NCBI RefSeq assembly: GCF_027595165.1
Contig: NZ_CP097291.1
Location: 2,418,001 to 2,482,000 of the forward strand
Length of the DNA stretch: 64,000 nt
Direction of reading: 5' to 3'
Source: Providencia sp. PROV188
GTDB taxonomy: Bacteria; Pseudomonadota; Gammaproteobacteria; Enterobacterales; Enterobacteriaceae
Below, one piece after another: positions 52,801 to 61,481 of the stretch. Each line of letters starts with the position of its first letter. Position 1 is the stretch's first letter. The notes under the pieces were generated by a model. The model was not told the DNA's origin, did no database searches, and saw only the letters and a program-made list of their open reading frames with translations. The position numbers and the translations under genes are program-made.

Positions 52801-54900
52801 CCAGTAGTAATCGCGACGCTCATACACTAAACGCGCAGTCAGGTTTTCCGCTGCCAGTTTGTGCCCTGCCATATCTGACATGACAATTTCAAACTCAGCT
52901 AATGAATTTTCATCGACGTTATAACGCTTCGCGTAGCGGTCTGTACGGTAATCGTAGATCTCTTTTTTCTCAAAGAGAGGACGAATACCCACTAATTTTT
53001 TCGCTGGCCAAATCGCTTGCTCAGCACGGCGAGTCACAGGACGACCGCCTGCTTCTAATAAGCTAGCTTGCAGAACTGCTGTAATTGGAGAGCGCGTTGA
53101 TTCCCAGTTGCTTTGCGGTAAGGAGATCACGGTTTCACCGCTACCATCTAAGGTTAAGTCAAACTCATCCAGCTTACGCGGTAAGCCTTCTTCATTCGTC
53201 GCACCGAATTCAAAGCCTGGCAATTTCGCAACCGCTTCACGATTAGCTTTCAGCAACACTTGACCTTGCAACTGATTATCCGCTGCTGGGGCGCCGTAGA
53301 GGTAACGACCTTTAATGTCAAAGTCAACGGGCTGCGAACTTAATACTGGCTTTTCACTACCTGTAATATCCAGCGCCATACGCTCTGGCATAAAATCTTC
53401 AACATTGAATTTGTAATAACGCAGTGGTGAACCATCACCTAAATCAAAACGCAGCGACCAACCACCCGTTTCAGCATTTTTCGGGATCTCTAGCTGATAC
53501 TGATACAAACCATCTTGTTTTTCATCCCCTTGCCATACAAAGCTCTTGTAGACCTGACCATCCGTCTTTAAGACATCCACTTTGACTGGCTGAGATTTCA
53601 CTGGCTGACCATCACCATCACGCAGTAAACCATTCACTAGCAGTAATTCGCCCGGACGATATAAATCACGAGGACCGAACACAAAGAACTGTTTTGCATA
53701 GCCTGAAGGACCTGAAATATCAAACTCAGACAGGTCTAATGCGGGTTGAGTCAAGTCAATCATACTGGTTTGCCCTTCGTGGGTTGCCAGTAATAATTTG
53801 CCGCCAGCCAGTTTGTCTAACTGAGCATGACCGTCACCATCAGTCGTGCCTTTGGTCACTAATTGACCTTTTTCATCCAAAATCCGCAGCTCGACGCCTT
53901 TAATCGCCGAACCTTTGGCTAATGATTGGGTGAAAATATCCACACGATCATGGTAGCTATGTAATGACACGCCGATATCACTAAGCGTAAAGACTGTCGC
54001 AGGGAATTGATAACTGTAGCTACCCGCTTTTTGCATGATCGCTAAATAAACGCCATCTTGTTGCAACTCTTTGATATCTTTTAATGGCAACAGAATGGAT
54101 TGGCGGGTGTTTTTATCTGGGTTTAAATCGAAACGCCCGGTATAGGCTAATTCGACTTTGTCGAGGAATTCATCGGAATACCAATATTCATAGTTACTGC
54201 GGTATTGCCACATCGCGAGGAATTGCGGTAATTGTTTTTCATCGACACGGAAGAAATTTACGTCGATTTTATCCACGTTCAGCGCGATGACAGGCAAGCC
54301 TTGGGCAACTTTGCTTGGCAGTAAAGAGCCTTTACTTGCGAACCCAACGGTTGGAATAATTTGCGCCGTTTGGAATTTCTTCTCAAAGCTGTTGTTGATG
54401 GTACGTTCGTTGACCGCTTTCACTCCCGGATTAACCGAAAGGTTTAATTCTTTCGATGGCGGTAAATGGCGGAAGCGTAATTCCATCTGGTTATCAGATA
54501 ACTCCCAATCTCCATCCAGCTTGCCTGATTTCACATCCACCAGATTCAAATATTGACCAAAGTTTTGATTTGGTTGTAAAGGCACCGAGAATGTCACGAC
54601 CATGGCGCTTGCACCATCTAGCTGCAATTCCGAGGCATCCAAAATTTCCAGATCTTTCCCGGCATATTTCTTCGCTAACTCGTCATTGGAAAGCTTAGGC
54701 GCAGCCTGTTTTTGTTCTGCAACGGGCGCCGTTTTGGTACTCGTTTCTGCCGCTGAGGTTGAGACATTACCCTCTTTTTTCGTGGTATCGTCAGTATTAT
54801 CGCAGCCCGCTAATGCCATAACGGACGCTAAGGCTAATGCTACATAACGCTTTTTCGTTTTTAGACCCGCCAATGAAGTCCAACTTGATTGTTGTTTCAT
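49861..54900 (-). CDS. yfhM: Bacterial alpha-2-macroglobulin lipoprotein YfhM
   Basis: 1679 residues (E. coli 1653). Signal peptide with lipobox LAGC near residue 32, so lipid-anchored and periplasm-facing. Several macroglobulin-like beta domains precede the thioester domain, whose CLEQ thioester is intact (Cys1213). Bacterial homologues trap proteases by covalent bonding after bait-region cleavage and are thought to protect the periplasm when the outer membrane is breached, with PbpC repairing the wall. The first ATG gives a basic n-region (MKQQSSWTSLAGLKTKKRY) followed by the hydrophobic segment. A terminator lies between this gene and pbpC. Confidence 0.95.
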   Translation of the reverse strand: MKQQSSWTSLAGLKTKKRYVALALASVMALAGCDNTDDTTKKEGNVSTSAAETSTKTAPVAEQKQAAPKLSNDELAKKYAGKDLEILDASELQLDGASAMVVTFSVPLQPNQNFGQYLNLVDVKSGKLDGDWELSDNQMELRFRHLPPSKELNLSVNPGVKAVNERTINNSFEKKFQTAQIIPTVGFASKGSLLPSKVAQGLPVIALNVDKIDVNFFRVDEKQLPQFLAMWQYRSNYEYWYSDEFLDKVELAYTGRFDLNPDKNTRQSILLPLKDIKELQQDGVYLAIMQKAGSYSYQFPATVFTLSDIGVSLHSYHDRVDIFTQSLAKGSAIKGVELRILDEKGQLVTKGTTDGDGHAQLDKLAGGKLLLATHEGQTSMIDLTQPALDLSEFDISGPSGYAKQFFVFGPRDLYRPGELLLVNGLLRDGDGQPVKSQPVKVDVLKTDGQVYKSFVWQGDEKQDGLYQYQLEIPKNAETGGWSLRFDLGDGSPLRYYKFNVEDFMPERMALDITGSEKPVLSSQPVDFDIKGRYLYGAPAADNQLQGQVLLKANREAVAKLPGFEFGATNEEGLPRKLDEFDLTLDGSGETVISLPQSNWESTRSPITAVLQASLLEAGGRPVTRRAEQAIWPAKKLVGIRPLFEKKEIYDYRTDRYAKRYNVDENSLAEFEIVMSDMAGHKLAAENLTARLVYERRDYYWSWSESGGWVSNYDQKDLVVANENISIAKDGTAKISFPVDWGSFRLEITNPENELVSSIQFWAGFSWQDNTGGSGSVRPDQVKLSLNKPAYLPGEKAKVRIEAPKAGKGYILLESSSAPLWWQEIDVPAGGLDVEVPVNKEWARHDLYISAVVVRPGDDSKEATVKRAVGVLHLPLADENRKISLALNAPTKMRPNEDLKVKIKATAQDGKPLPEKVNVLLSAVDTGVLNITDFKTPDPYDAFFGRKRYSVDQYDVYGHLIEGQGKLANLRFGGDGEDAALERGGMKPLTEVQIIAEQAQPVILDKNGEGEITLAIPDFNGELRLMAQAWNQKDFGHADSKVVVAAPLVTQMSMPRFMAGGDKSYFALDLTNMTDNTQNVTVTFKASGMVKLDGAPTRDIELTKGKRTTVTLPVSADYGFGEGEVSMTINGVKVEGEAEKEYKNSWKVGVRPAQPAETVAFATAIEPGEIWSLPTNDFAYLQQDTLEGQVLLTSRPPLQIARYIRELFAYPYGCLEQTVSGLYPSLFSTQAELQKLGINSQTDADRHKAIELGIPHLLSMQRDDGSFSLWDKMGREEYWLTAYATDFLNKANQRGFSVPQSALNNANARLLSYLQDGSQVSYPYTDQPDASRFAIQAYAGLVLATQQKAPLGALRQIYGQANNATSGLALVQLGVALNLMGDKARGESAIIDGMKKQSARYSSIGDYGSAIRDDAMIVALLNEYNLMPKSRDQKLQTLSNNLTSQKYFSTQESNALYLAGRFYANETETPWKALVNGQEPPLVSDKPVSEFLTKQQLVNGYSVENSGTSTLYTRLNVVGYPMRSPKPYSNVLDIKRSYYDMKGNRISIDRLRSGEMVVVKLEVNANQTVPDALVVDLLPAGLELENQNLANSSANLSESAPNLQEMIDDMQQSQIRHMEYRDDRFVAAVEVQQYRPTTLVYLARAVTPGVYNKPVPQVESMYVPEWRATGYSDGQLEVVR

Positions 54901-55088
54901 TACCGCCCCATCCCTTATTAAGTTAATTTATTATGTTCATGAAGCCCAAGAAAATCCTTGAACTTAAATACGTTGCGATGATTGAGCTTAGTGTGTAATC
55001 CGCAATAATAAGTATGCGCATTAATTGAATACATAATTTAACAGAATGTAACACCAACACCTATCAGACAAAACGGAAAAAACAGCAT

Positions 55089-55124
55089 GAAAAAATAAAG
55101 ACGCGGAGAAGTCCGGTCTTTATT
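55089..55124 (-). terminator. Rho-independent terminator of sseB
   Basis: AATAAAGAC (55094-55102) and GTCTTTATT (55116-55124) with a GC-rich inner loop and TTTTTTCAT downstream on the minus strand. Confidence 0.75.
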
Positions 55125-55140
55125 TTGAGTAAGGAGAGAA

Positions 55141-55593
55141 TTAGGTATTTTTGATGGGAATACTGTCGCGCAAAAAGCTGCCTAAGCGGCGTTGATAAAA
55201 TGGCGCAACGTGCTGGGTAATAAAGTGGCTTAACCCTTTTTCGTCTTCGTTAACGATGCAAAAATCAATGGATTCATCCTCATCGATATATTCGCATGCG
55301 GTTGCGCCAGCTTCTTGAATAATTTCATCGATATTTTCTGCGCCTGGAACAAATTCCAACGCTATCATCAAAATATCATCAAACTGTTCATCTTCTGCTT
55401 CTTGGACCGAAACAATAAACGCGCGTCGTACGACTTTATGTTGTTTAAAAAATTCACTGAGCGCCGCTGTCAATTCTTCAGGTTCTTGTTCGAGAACGCT
55501 TAATTTTAATGAAGAGCCTTCTGGCACCGTGAGTTCAGTAAACTGAACATCGGATTGCGAGTCTGTTGTTAGGTTTTGGGATTGTTGCGTCAT
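55141..55593 (-). CDS. sseB: SseB-related protein consisting of the C-terminal domain only
   Basis: 150 residues, compared with about 258 for E. coli SseB. From residue 20 on it follows the SseB C-terminal domain (VPEGSSLKLSVLEQEPEELT, VVRRAFIVSVQEAEDE, KGLSHFITQHVAPFYQRR). The N-terminal SseB domain is absent: GAGGAT precedes the ATG at 55593 at a good distance and only 113 bp separate it from pepB, so there is no room for the missing half. E. coli SseB is linked to serine sensitivity and rhodanese activation but its mechanism is unclear. The position between pepB and yfhM is the conserved sseB locus, so this is the orthologue in shortened form. Confidence 0.85.
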   Translation of the reverse strand: MTQQSQNLTTDSQSDVQFTELTVPEGSSLKLSVLEQEPEELTAALSEFFKQHKVVRRAFIVSVQEAEDEQFDDILMIALEFVPGAENIDEIIQEAGATACEYIDEDESIDFCIVNEDEKGLSHFITQHVAPFYQRRLGSFLRDSIPIKNT

Positions 55594-55650
55594 TCAATAT
55601 CCTCTACAACCAAAAATAATATCGTCTAAATTCAAAAACCATTCATGTTA

Positions 55651-55692
55651 AAGAAAAAATCGCAGGCTGCATTGACTGCACCACTGCGATTT
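55651..55692 (-). terminator. Rho-independent terminator of pepB
   Basis: AAATCGCA (55657-55664) and TGCGATTT (55685-55692) with additional GCAG pairing inside, TTTTTTCTTT on the minus strand. Confidence 0.8.
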
Positions 55693-55706
55693 CATTATAA
55701 CGCGAA

Positions 55707-57002
55707 TTATTTTGATTTTTTGAGAAGTAAGTTAGCTAATGTTCTCACACCAATACCGGTTGCCCCTTCAGCCCATAAGCTCACTGGCGATTTACGGTAA
55801 GTTGCTGAACAATCGATATGTACCCAGTTTTGACGATAATTTTCAACAAAGTGAGACAAGAAGGCTGCCGCAGTGCTTGCACCCGCAGTATGCGAAGGCG
55901 CTGCAATATTGTTCAGGTCAGCAAAACCAGAAGGCAGTTGTTGACGATGGAATTCAGCTAATGGTAAGCGCCAGAATAACTCGAACTCTTCATCTGATGC
56001 TGACATTAATTCTGCCACTAATTTGTCATCAAAGCTCAGTACCGAGTGGTAGTCATTACCCACAGCTGTTTTCGCAGCCCCAGTTAAGGTTGCCGCATCG
56101 ATTAATAACGTTGGTTTCTCTTTGCTTGCATCAATTAAACCATCCGCTAAGACTAAACGCCCTTCAGCATCTGTGTTCATGATTTCAACAGATTTGCCAT
56201 TACGATAACGGATAATATCCCCTAATTTAAAGGCATTGCCGCTAACCATGTTGTCCGCGATACACAGGAATAATTTTACGCGTTTGTTTAAACCACGCGT
56301 GATCGCCAGCGCTAAAGAACCCACTAATGTTGCTGCGCCGCCCATATCTGCTTTCATTGAGTTCATTGAAGCAGATGGCTTAATGCTATAACCCCCTGAA
56401 TCGAAGGTAATGCCTTTACCGACTAAACAGGCGAATACAGGCGCTTTCTCATCTTTACCTGGGTTGTAATCCAATGCCAGCAATACTGGAGGACGGCTAG
56501 ACCCACGACCCACAGTATGAATACCTGCATAACCTTGCTCTAATAGGTCATCGCCTTTGACAATGCGGTAGCTGATATCTTGAGCGCCTACTTTGCACAG
56601 TAAATCGATTGAACGTTGAGCCAGTTGCTCTGGACCTAATTCTTCTGCTGGCGCATTGATAATATCGCGAACCCAATCAATGGTATTGATGCGCTGTTCT
56701 AATTCTTTGCGATCCGCTTCTTGCAATGCTGGCCATTCGATAGTTCTCGCCCCTTTTGGTGCGCGGAAACCTTGCCAAAATGCCCAACTTTTTTCTAAGT
56801 CCCAACCTTCGCCTGTTAATGAAACATTGCGAATGCCTTGGCTATCTAACTTACGACCAGCACTTTGTACAGCACACAGCTTACCCGGATGCTTAAGGTG
56901 GATAGTCATGCCTTTATCGTTTGAACTTAATAGAGCGCCTTCACCCCAGCATGGTGCCGCAGGTTCGCATGTAATCATGACTGGCATAATTTGTTTGGTC
57001 AT
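55707..57002 (-). CDS. pepB: Aminopeptidase B (PepB)
   Basis: 431 residues from ATG 57002 (E. coli 427); GAGAAG lies just upstream, while the frame itself extends back to an ATG at 57023. M17 leucyl-aminopeptidase family: [16 protein letters not shown] (metal Lys/Asp), [11 protein letters not shown], and the metal/active signature [14 protein letters not shown] cytoplasmic Mn2+-dependent hexamer that trims peptides, including Cys-Gly. Last step before the sseB/yfhM region; it follows iscX but beyond a terminator. Confidence 0.95.
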   Translation of the reverse strand: MTKQIMPVMITCEPAAPCWGEGALLSSNDKGMTIHLKHPGKLCAVQSAGRKLDSQGIRNVSLTGEGWDLEKSWAFWQGFRAPKGARTIEWPALQEADRKELEQRINTIDWVRDIINAPAEELGPEQLAQRSIDLLCKVGAQDISYRIVKGDDLLEQGYAGIHTVGRGSSRPPVLLALDYNPGKDEKAPVFACLVGKGITFDSGGYSIKPSASMNSMKADMGGAATLVGSLALAITRGLNKRVKLFLCIADNMVSGNAFKLGDIIRYRNGKSVEIMNTDAEGRLVLADGLIDASKEKPTLLIDAATLTGAAKTAVGNDYHSVLSFDDKLVAELMSASDEEFELFWRLPLAEFHRQQLPSGFADLNNIAAPSHTAGASTAAAFLSHFVENYRQNWVHIDCSATYRKSPVSLWAEGATGIGVRTLANLLLKKSK

Positions 57003-57191
57003 TATTCTTCTCACTTTATCCACTAAGTTGATTATTGCGGGATCTTGAATTTAGCTTATCACTTTCTGCTATCAATCTTTGCTAATTCGCCAACTATACC
57101 CTAAAAATGGCAACGTTATTGAGTTTAGTTTCTATCAGACTAATAGGTTCTTTTGAATCATTTTAATTTCTTATGCAGTCTGTTACAGACG

Positions 57192-57234
57192 AAAAAAAAC
57201 CGGATGCAACCTATTCAGCGCTATCCGGTTTTTT
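57192..57234 (-). terminator. Rho-independent terminator of the isc operon
   Basis: AAAACCGGAT (57196-57205) and ATCCGGTTTT (57223-57232), 17-base loop, T run on the minus strand. It lies 12 bp after iscX. Confidence 0.9.
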
Positions 57235-57245
57235 ATCCACGAAAC

Positions 57246-57446
57246 TTATTCGTACTCGTCCAGCCAGACTAATAGAATAGCTTCGAGGATTTTTTCGTTA
57301 GATTTTTGCGGGTCATCCTCAAAATCTTCTAAGTCGCAGATCCATTGATGCATATCCGTGAAACGCACGGTTTTTGGGTCTGTATCCGGGTAAGCATCAT
57401 AGAGCGCTTCACCGATTTCACGACTGTTTGTCCATTTTAGGCTCAT
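57246..57446 (-). CDS. iscX: Fe-S assembly protein IscX
   Basis: 66 residues, as in E. coli IscX (YfhJ). Acidic, with [22 protein letters not shown] at the start and [12 protein letters not shown] in the middle, the conserved iron- and IscS-binding surface. A modulator of IscS activity and candidate iron donor. Last gene of the isc operon but set apart from fdx by 261 bp that hold two ERIC-type repeats. AAAT-rich leader with only a weak Shine-Dalgarno (GGAAAAAAT). Confidence 0.94.
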   Translation of the reverse strand: MSLKWTNSREIGEALYDAYPDTDPKTVRFTDMHQWICDLEDFEDDPQKSNEKILEAILLVWLDEYE

Positions 57447-57498
57447 ATTTTTTCCAAATTATACAAAGTCAGTTTTTGGGATTATACCGCTCTAAATA

Positions 57499-57608
57499 GT
57501 TCGTGCTGTAGCTAGGCGGCAAAATAGTTAATCCCTAGGAGCATACACAAGTATGTGACTAGGGTTAACGAATGCAGCCAACACGCTACAGTGCGAACTA
57601 TGACGGGC
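57499..57608. repeat. ERIC-type intergenic repeat, copy 1
   Basis: The core at 57526-57570 matches the enterobacterial repetitive intergenic consensus as I remember it (AATCCCTAGGAGCATACAC then AAGTATGTGACTAGGGTT, against the ERIC primers AATCCCCAGGAGCTTACAT and AAGTAAGTGACTGGGG). Terminal inverted arms AGTTCGTGCTGTAGC (57499-57513) and GCTACAGTGCGAACT (57585-57599), with two mismatches, fold the whole unit into a long hairpin. Confidence 0.82.
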
Positions 57609-57705
57609 CTAGGCGACAAAGGAGTTAATCCCTAGAAACATACACAAGTATGTGACTAGGGTTAACGAATGCAGCTAACAACGCTACAGTGCGAAATATG
57701 ACGAG
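57609..57705. repeat. ERIC-type intergenic repeat, copy 2 (partial, tandem)
   Basis: Second copy of the core (57623-57667) 97 bp after the first, continuing through the AACGAATGCAGC and GCTACAGTGCGAA arm to the fdx stop codon. Its left arm is shortened. A CGAGCA/TGCTCG hairpin at 57702-57717 bridges the repeat end and the fdx stop. Confidence 0.78.
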
Positions 57706-57707
57706 CA

Positions 57708-58043
57708 TCAGTGCTCGCGAGCGTGGTTAATCGTATACTTCGGAATATCCACAACGAGGTCTTCATCCGCAACACGTGCTTGACAGCTTAAACGGCTTTC
57801 TGGCTCTAGGCCCCAGGCTTTGTCTAGCATGTCATCTTCGAGTTCGCTGCTTTCTTCGAGAGAGTCAAAGCCTTCACGAACGATGCAGTGACAGGTTGTA
57901 CATGCACAGGATTTTTCGCAGGCATGGTCGATTTCAATTCCATTGCGCAGTGCTACGTCTAAAATAGATTCGCCCTCTTGCGCTTCGACTACAGCACCTT
58001 CCGGACATAACGTACTATGAGGTAAAAAAACGATTTTAGGCAT
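57708..58043 (-). CDS. fdx: Ferredoxin, [2Fe-2S], of the Isc system
   Basis: 111 residues, as in E. coli. Adrenodoxin-type ferredoxin; cluster ligands appear in ACEKSCACTTCHC and the later SCQARV. It supplies electrons for cluster assembly on IscU. Two bases after hscA. The stop codon abuts the tandem ERIC repeats. Confidence 0.96.
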   Translation of the reverse strand: MPKIVFLPHSTLCPEGAVVEAQEGESILDVALRNGIEIDHACEKSCACTTCHCIVREGFDSLEESSELEDDMLDKAWGLEPESRLSCQARVADEDLVVDIPKYTINHAREH

Positions 58044-58045
58044 AA

Positions 58046-59896
58046 TTATATCTCATCCACAGAATGGCCTGACAGCGCCTGACGAATAGATGCATCCATT
58101 CGGCGAGCGGCAAATTCTTGGGATTTCTTATCCAGTTGTTTAATTGCATTTTCAATAACAGTAGGGTCTGTACCTTCTACTGCTTGGATTAACTCATTGA
58201 CCGCATTATCAATTTCTGACTCTTCGGTTGGAGTCAGTAAATGTGCATCTTGCTCTAATGCGCTCGTTAAACTTTCAAGCACTCTTGCCGCTTCAACTTT
58301 TTGCTCCGCTAGGCGGCGCGCATTTAAATCATCTTGCGCGTTAGTCATTGAATCTTTAATCATGGTTGAAATTTCGGTGTCAGTTAAACCGTAGGATGGC
58401 TTAACTTGAATCGATGCGGCAACACCCGTGGATTTTTCCATGGCACTCACACTGAGTAAACCATCTGCATCCACTTGGAATGTGACACGAATATGTGCGC
58501 CACCTGCCGCCATTGGCGGAATGTCACGCAGCGTAAAGCGCGCTAATGAACGGCAATCCGAAACCATTTCACGCTCACCTTGTACAACGTGAACGCTCAT
58601 GGCGGTTTGTCCATCTTTAAATGTTGTGAACTCTTGCGCACGAGCGACAGGGATGGTGGTATTTCGTGGGATCACTTTTTCCACCAAACCGCCCATGGTT
58701 TCCAAACCTAATGATAGCGGGATAACATCCAATAGCAGCATGTCGCTGTCTGGCTTATTACCCACTAAAATATCTGCTTGAATTGCAGCGCCGATAGCCA
58801 CGACTTTATCTGGGTCGATGGAGGTTAATGGTGTACGACCAAAAAACTCACCCACTTTTTCACGAACTAATGGTACGCGAGTCGAACCACCGACCATCAC
58901 CACATTTAAGACGTCATCATTTTCTACGCCAGCATCTTTTAAGGCACGGCGACATGCCATTAATGTGCGTTTAATATGGGTTTCAATCAGCGATTCAAAC
59001 GTTTCACGGCTCACTGTACCCTGCCAATTTGGCAAAGTGATTGTCGCGGAATCAGCGTCACTTAATGCGATTTTTGTTTCGGTGGCAATGTTCAATAATT
59101 GGCGCGTTAAATGGTGATCACCCTGAATGGAAAGCCCCGCTTGCTGTGCAATCCACTGCGCTAATACGTGGTCAAAATCATCGCCACCCAACGCCGTGTC
59201 ACCACCTGTAGCCAACACTTCAAAGACACCGCGGCTCAGGCGTAAAATCGACACGTCAAATGTGCCGCCACCTAAATCATAAACGGCGATAACCCCTTCT
59301 TGACCGGAATCTAAGCCATAAGCAATCGCGGCGGCAGTAGGTTCATTCAGTAAACGCAAAACATGCAAGCCCGCCAAACGAGCTGCATCTTTGGTGCCTT
59401 GACGCTGGGCATCGTCGAAGTAAGCTGGAACCGTGATCACCACGCCATCCATTTCACCGCCAAGAGTTTGCTCTGCGCGTTTTGCCAACGTTTTTAAAAT
59501 GTCAGCAGAAACTTGGATTGGATCCACTTGCCCTGCTGCCGTTTGAATAAATGGTAAACCATTTTCGCTAGCAGTTAGCTGATAAGGTAAATCCGGGTAA
59601 CGTTTTTGAATATCTGCTAATGAACGCCCCATCATGCGTTTCACCGAAATCACGGTGTTGACAGGATCTTGTTCGGATAACTGTTTCGCTTCCCAACCCA
59701 CAATGCGGTTATCTGCTTGATAATTGACTACAGAAGGAAGCAAATAGCGCCCTTTTTCATCGGGCAATGCAGCAGCTTCACCACTACGAACAGTGGCAAT
59801 CAGAGAGTGTGTTGTACCAAGATCGATCCCTGCAGCCAACTTGCGTTGGTGTGGCGCGGCGGTCATTCCTGGTTCGCTAATTTGCAATAAAGACAT
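58046..59896 (-). CDS. hscA: Hsp70-type chaperone HscA
   Basis: 616 residues, as in E. coli. ATPase domain with [14 protein letters not shown], the phosphate loop [14 protein letters not shown] and [12 protein letters not shown]; substrate-binding domain beyond about residue 385. It binds the LPPVK motif of IscU (present in the iscU product as ELPPVKIH) and helps release the cluster. Twelve bases after the hscB stop. Confidence 0.97.
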   Translation of the reverse strand: MSLLQISEPGMTAAPHQRKLAAGIDLGTTHSLIATVRSGEAAALPDEKGRYLLPSVVNYQADNRIVGWEAKQLSEQDPVNTVISVKRMMGRSLADIQKRYPDLPYQLTASENGLPFIQTAAGQVDPIQVSADILKTLAKRAEQTLGGEMDGVVITVPAYFDDAQRQGTKDAARLAGLHVLRLLNEPTAAAIAYGLDSGQEGVIAVYDLGGGTFDVSILRLSRGVFEVLATGGDTALGGDDFDHVLAQWIAQQAGLSIQGDHHLTRQLLNIATETKIALSDADSATITLPNWQGTVSRETFESLIETHIKRTLMACRRALKDAGVENDDVLNVVMVGGSTRVPLVREKVGEFFGRTPLTSIDPDKVVAIGAAIQADILVGNKPDSDMLLLDVIPLSLGLETMGGLVEKVIPRNTTIPVARAQEFTTFKDGQTAMSVHVVQGEREMVSDCRSLARFTLRDIPPMAAGGAHIRVTFQVDADGLLSVSAMEKSTGVAASIQVKPSYGLTDTEISTMIKDSMTNAQDDLNARRLAEQKVEAARVLESLTSALEQDAHLLTPTEESEIDNAVNELIQAVEGTDPTVIENAIKQLDKKSQEFAARRMDASIRQALSGHSVDEI

Positions 59897-59908
59897 AATC
59901 GTTTTCTC

Positions 59909-60430
59909 TTAAAAGTCGTCTAGTAACCGTTCTTCGAGTTGCTCAGCTTGTTGCTGTAACTTATCGAGAAAACGCAATTTTCGGACGGTATCAGCGGCTT
60001 TTTCCCACTGCATCGCATCGAGTTCTGAAACCATCAAGGCGCTGCGCGTCTGCTGCATTTGTTTGACATTTTTCATAAAGGCAGACACCCGTTCAAGGGC
60101 TTGCGGGCTATTTTCGATGTTATCTAACTCTTCGCGTAATTCGAGTTGCTCCATCAGAAATGCGGTGTCATGCATGGTATGTTGTTCGTTATTTATATCA
60201 AAACCATGTAGTAACAGCATATATTCCGCACGTTTCAGCGGATGACGAAGGGATTGATATGCCGCATTGATAGTTGCAGCATGTTGGAGTGCTTGCATTT
60301 TTTCCTGTTCTGAACAGGTTGCAAAGCGATCGGGATGATATTGTCGCTGTAATTCTTGAAAGCGATGTGTGAGTTGCTCACTATCAATCGCGTAATTAGG
60401 GGTTAGCCCAAAAAGAGTAAAGTAATCCAT
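59909..60430 (-). CDS. hscB: J-domain co-chaperone HscB
   Basis: 173 residues (E. coli 171). J-domain (about 1-75) with the HPD triad in RQYHPDRFA and a C-terminal three-helix IscU-binding domain. It delivers IscU to HscA and stimulates its ATPase. Located between iscA and hscA, 112 bp after iscA. Confidence 0.96.
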   Translation of the reverse strand: MDYFTLFGLTPNYAIDSEQLTHRFQELQRQYHPDRFATCSEQEKMQALQHAATINAAYQSLRHPLKRAEYMLLLHGFDINNEQHTMHDTAFLMEQLELREELDNIENSPQALERVSAFMKNVKQMQQTRSALMVSELDAMQWEKAADTVRKLRFLDKLQQQAEQLEERLLDDF

Positions 60431-60542
60431 AAGTGCTCAGTTTCTCGAACCGGGTACCAATGTAGCTAAGCTTAGCTAAAGATCATGTGGTCATTAACGC
60501 CACGTTAGTTACATTGGTCAAAGTCATGCTCATTTGAAGACA

Positions 60543-60866
60543 TTATACGTGAAAACTTTCACCGCATCCGCATTCACTGTTAACGTTAGGGTTATTAAAT
60601 TTAAACCCTTCGTTTAAGCCTTCTTTTACGAAATCCAGCTCAGTGCCGTCTAAATAAACCATGCTTTTGCCATCGACGATGACTTTAACACCTTTGTCTT
60701 CAAAAACGGTGTCTTCTTCATTAATTACATCAGCGAATTCAAGCACGTATGCCATTCCCGAGCAACCTGAAGTTCTTACACCCAAACGCAAGCCTTCGCC
60801 TTTACCACGATTATTCAAAAAAGATTGAATTCGTTGCGCTGCACTTTCAGTAAGAGAAATCGACAT
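60543..60866 (-). CDS. iscA: Iron-sulfur cluster carrier IscA
   Basis: 107 residues from ATG 60866, the E. coli length; GTGAGG lies upstream, and a longer frame start at 60893 is not family-like. Conserved cysteines are in [10 protein letters not shown] (Cys35) and [10 protein letters not shown] (Cys99, Cys101). A-type carrier for [4Fe-4S] assembly. Unusually, 204 bp rather than a few dozen separate it from iscU. Confidence 0.96.
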   Translation of the reverse strand: MSISLTESAAQRIQSFLNNRGKGEGLRLGVRTSGCSGMAYVLEFADVINEEDTVFEDKGVKVIVDGKSMVYLDGTELDFVKEGLNEGFKFNNPNVNSECGCGESFHV

Positions 60867-60891
60867 TGCAAACCTCACTTTAGAAACAAAC

Positions 60892-60925
60892 AAGGCAGAT
60901 GCTAGAAATTATTAGCATCCGCCTT
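60892..60925 (-). terminator. Attenuator-like hairpin between iscU and iscA
   Basis: AAGGCAGATGCT (60892-60903) and AGCATCCGCCTT (60914-60925), 12-bp stem with one mismatch and 10-base loop, followed on the minus strand by GTTTGTTTCT. A near-terminator in the middle of the operon. A perfect TATAAT (minus, 60950-60945) lies just upstream without a clear -35. Confidence 0.55.
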
Positions 60926-61070
60926 CAAATCATCGGTACAACTCATTATATTTAAAGTTGCATAATAAATACATCTTTAATTAATTTGAGTTTAACTATC
61001 AGTCGTGGGCTGTCTATTTTTGTTGTTTATATGCTCTAAGGTACAGCCCTTACTAACTGATATTTATCTA

Positions 61071-61457
61071 TTATTTGCCTTGGCGTTTGCTTTTGTAATC
61101 AGCAATAGCAGCTTTAATTGCATCTTCAGCCAGAATTGAGCAGTGAATTTTCACTGGCGGTAATTCTAACTCTTCTGCGATCGCTGTATTTTTGATTGAC
61201 TCAGCTTCGTCTAAGCTTTTGCCTTTCATCCACTCAGTTACCAGTGAACTTGATGCAATTGCAGAGCCGCAACCATAGGTTTTAAAGCGTGCATCTTCGA
61301 TGATACCGTCATCATTTACTTTGATTTGTAACTTCATAACGTCACCACAAGCAGGTGCACCTACCATACCGCTACCCACGCTTGGATCATTGTTATCAAA
61401 TGAACCGACGTTACGTGGATTTTCATAATGATCGATAACTTTTTCGCTGTAAGCCAT
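61071..61457 (-). CDS. iscU: Iron-sulfur scaffold protein IscU
   Basis: 128 residues, as in E. coli. Cluster-ligand cysteines are in GAPACGDVM (Cys37), KTYGCGSAIASS (Cys63) and IHCSILAEDA (Cys106). The HscA-recognition motif LPPVK is at residues 99-103. Clusters are built here from IscS sulfur and iron, then handed on by HscA/HscB. 24 bp after iscS. Confidence 0.97.
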   Translation of the reverse strand: MAYSEKVIDHYENPRNVGSFDNNDPSVGSGMVGAPACGDVMKLQIKVNDDGIIEDARFKTYGCGSAIASSSLVTEWMKGKSLDEAESIKNTAIAEELELPPVKIHCSILAEDAIKAAIADYKSKRQGK

Positions 61458-61481
61458 TTTTAAACTCCTGAAACTGTCTGA

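Noticed and set aside
57499..57705. Insertion sequence remnant as an explanation of the repeats between fdx and iscX
   Set aside because: No transposase coding sequence or target duplication; the core matches the ERIC pattern instead.
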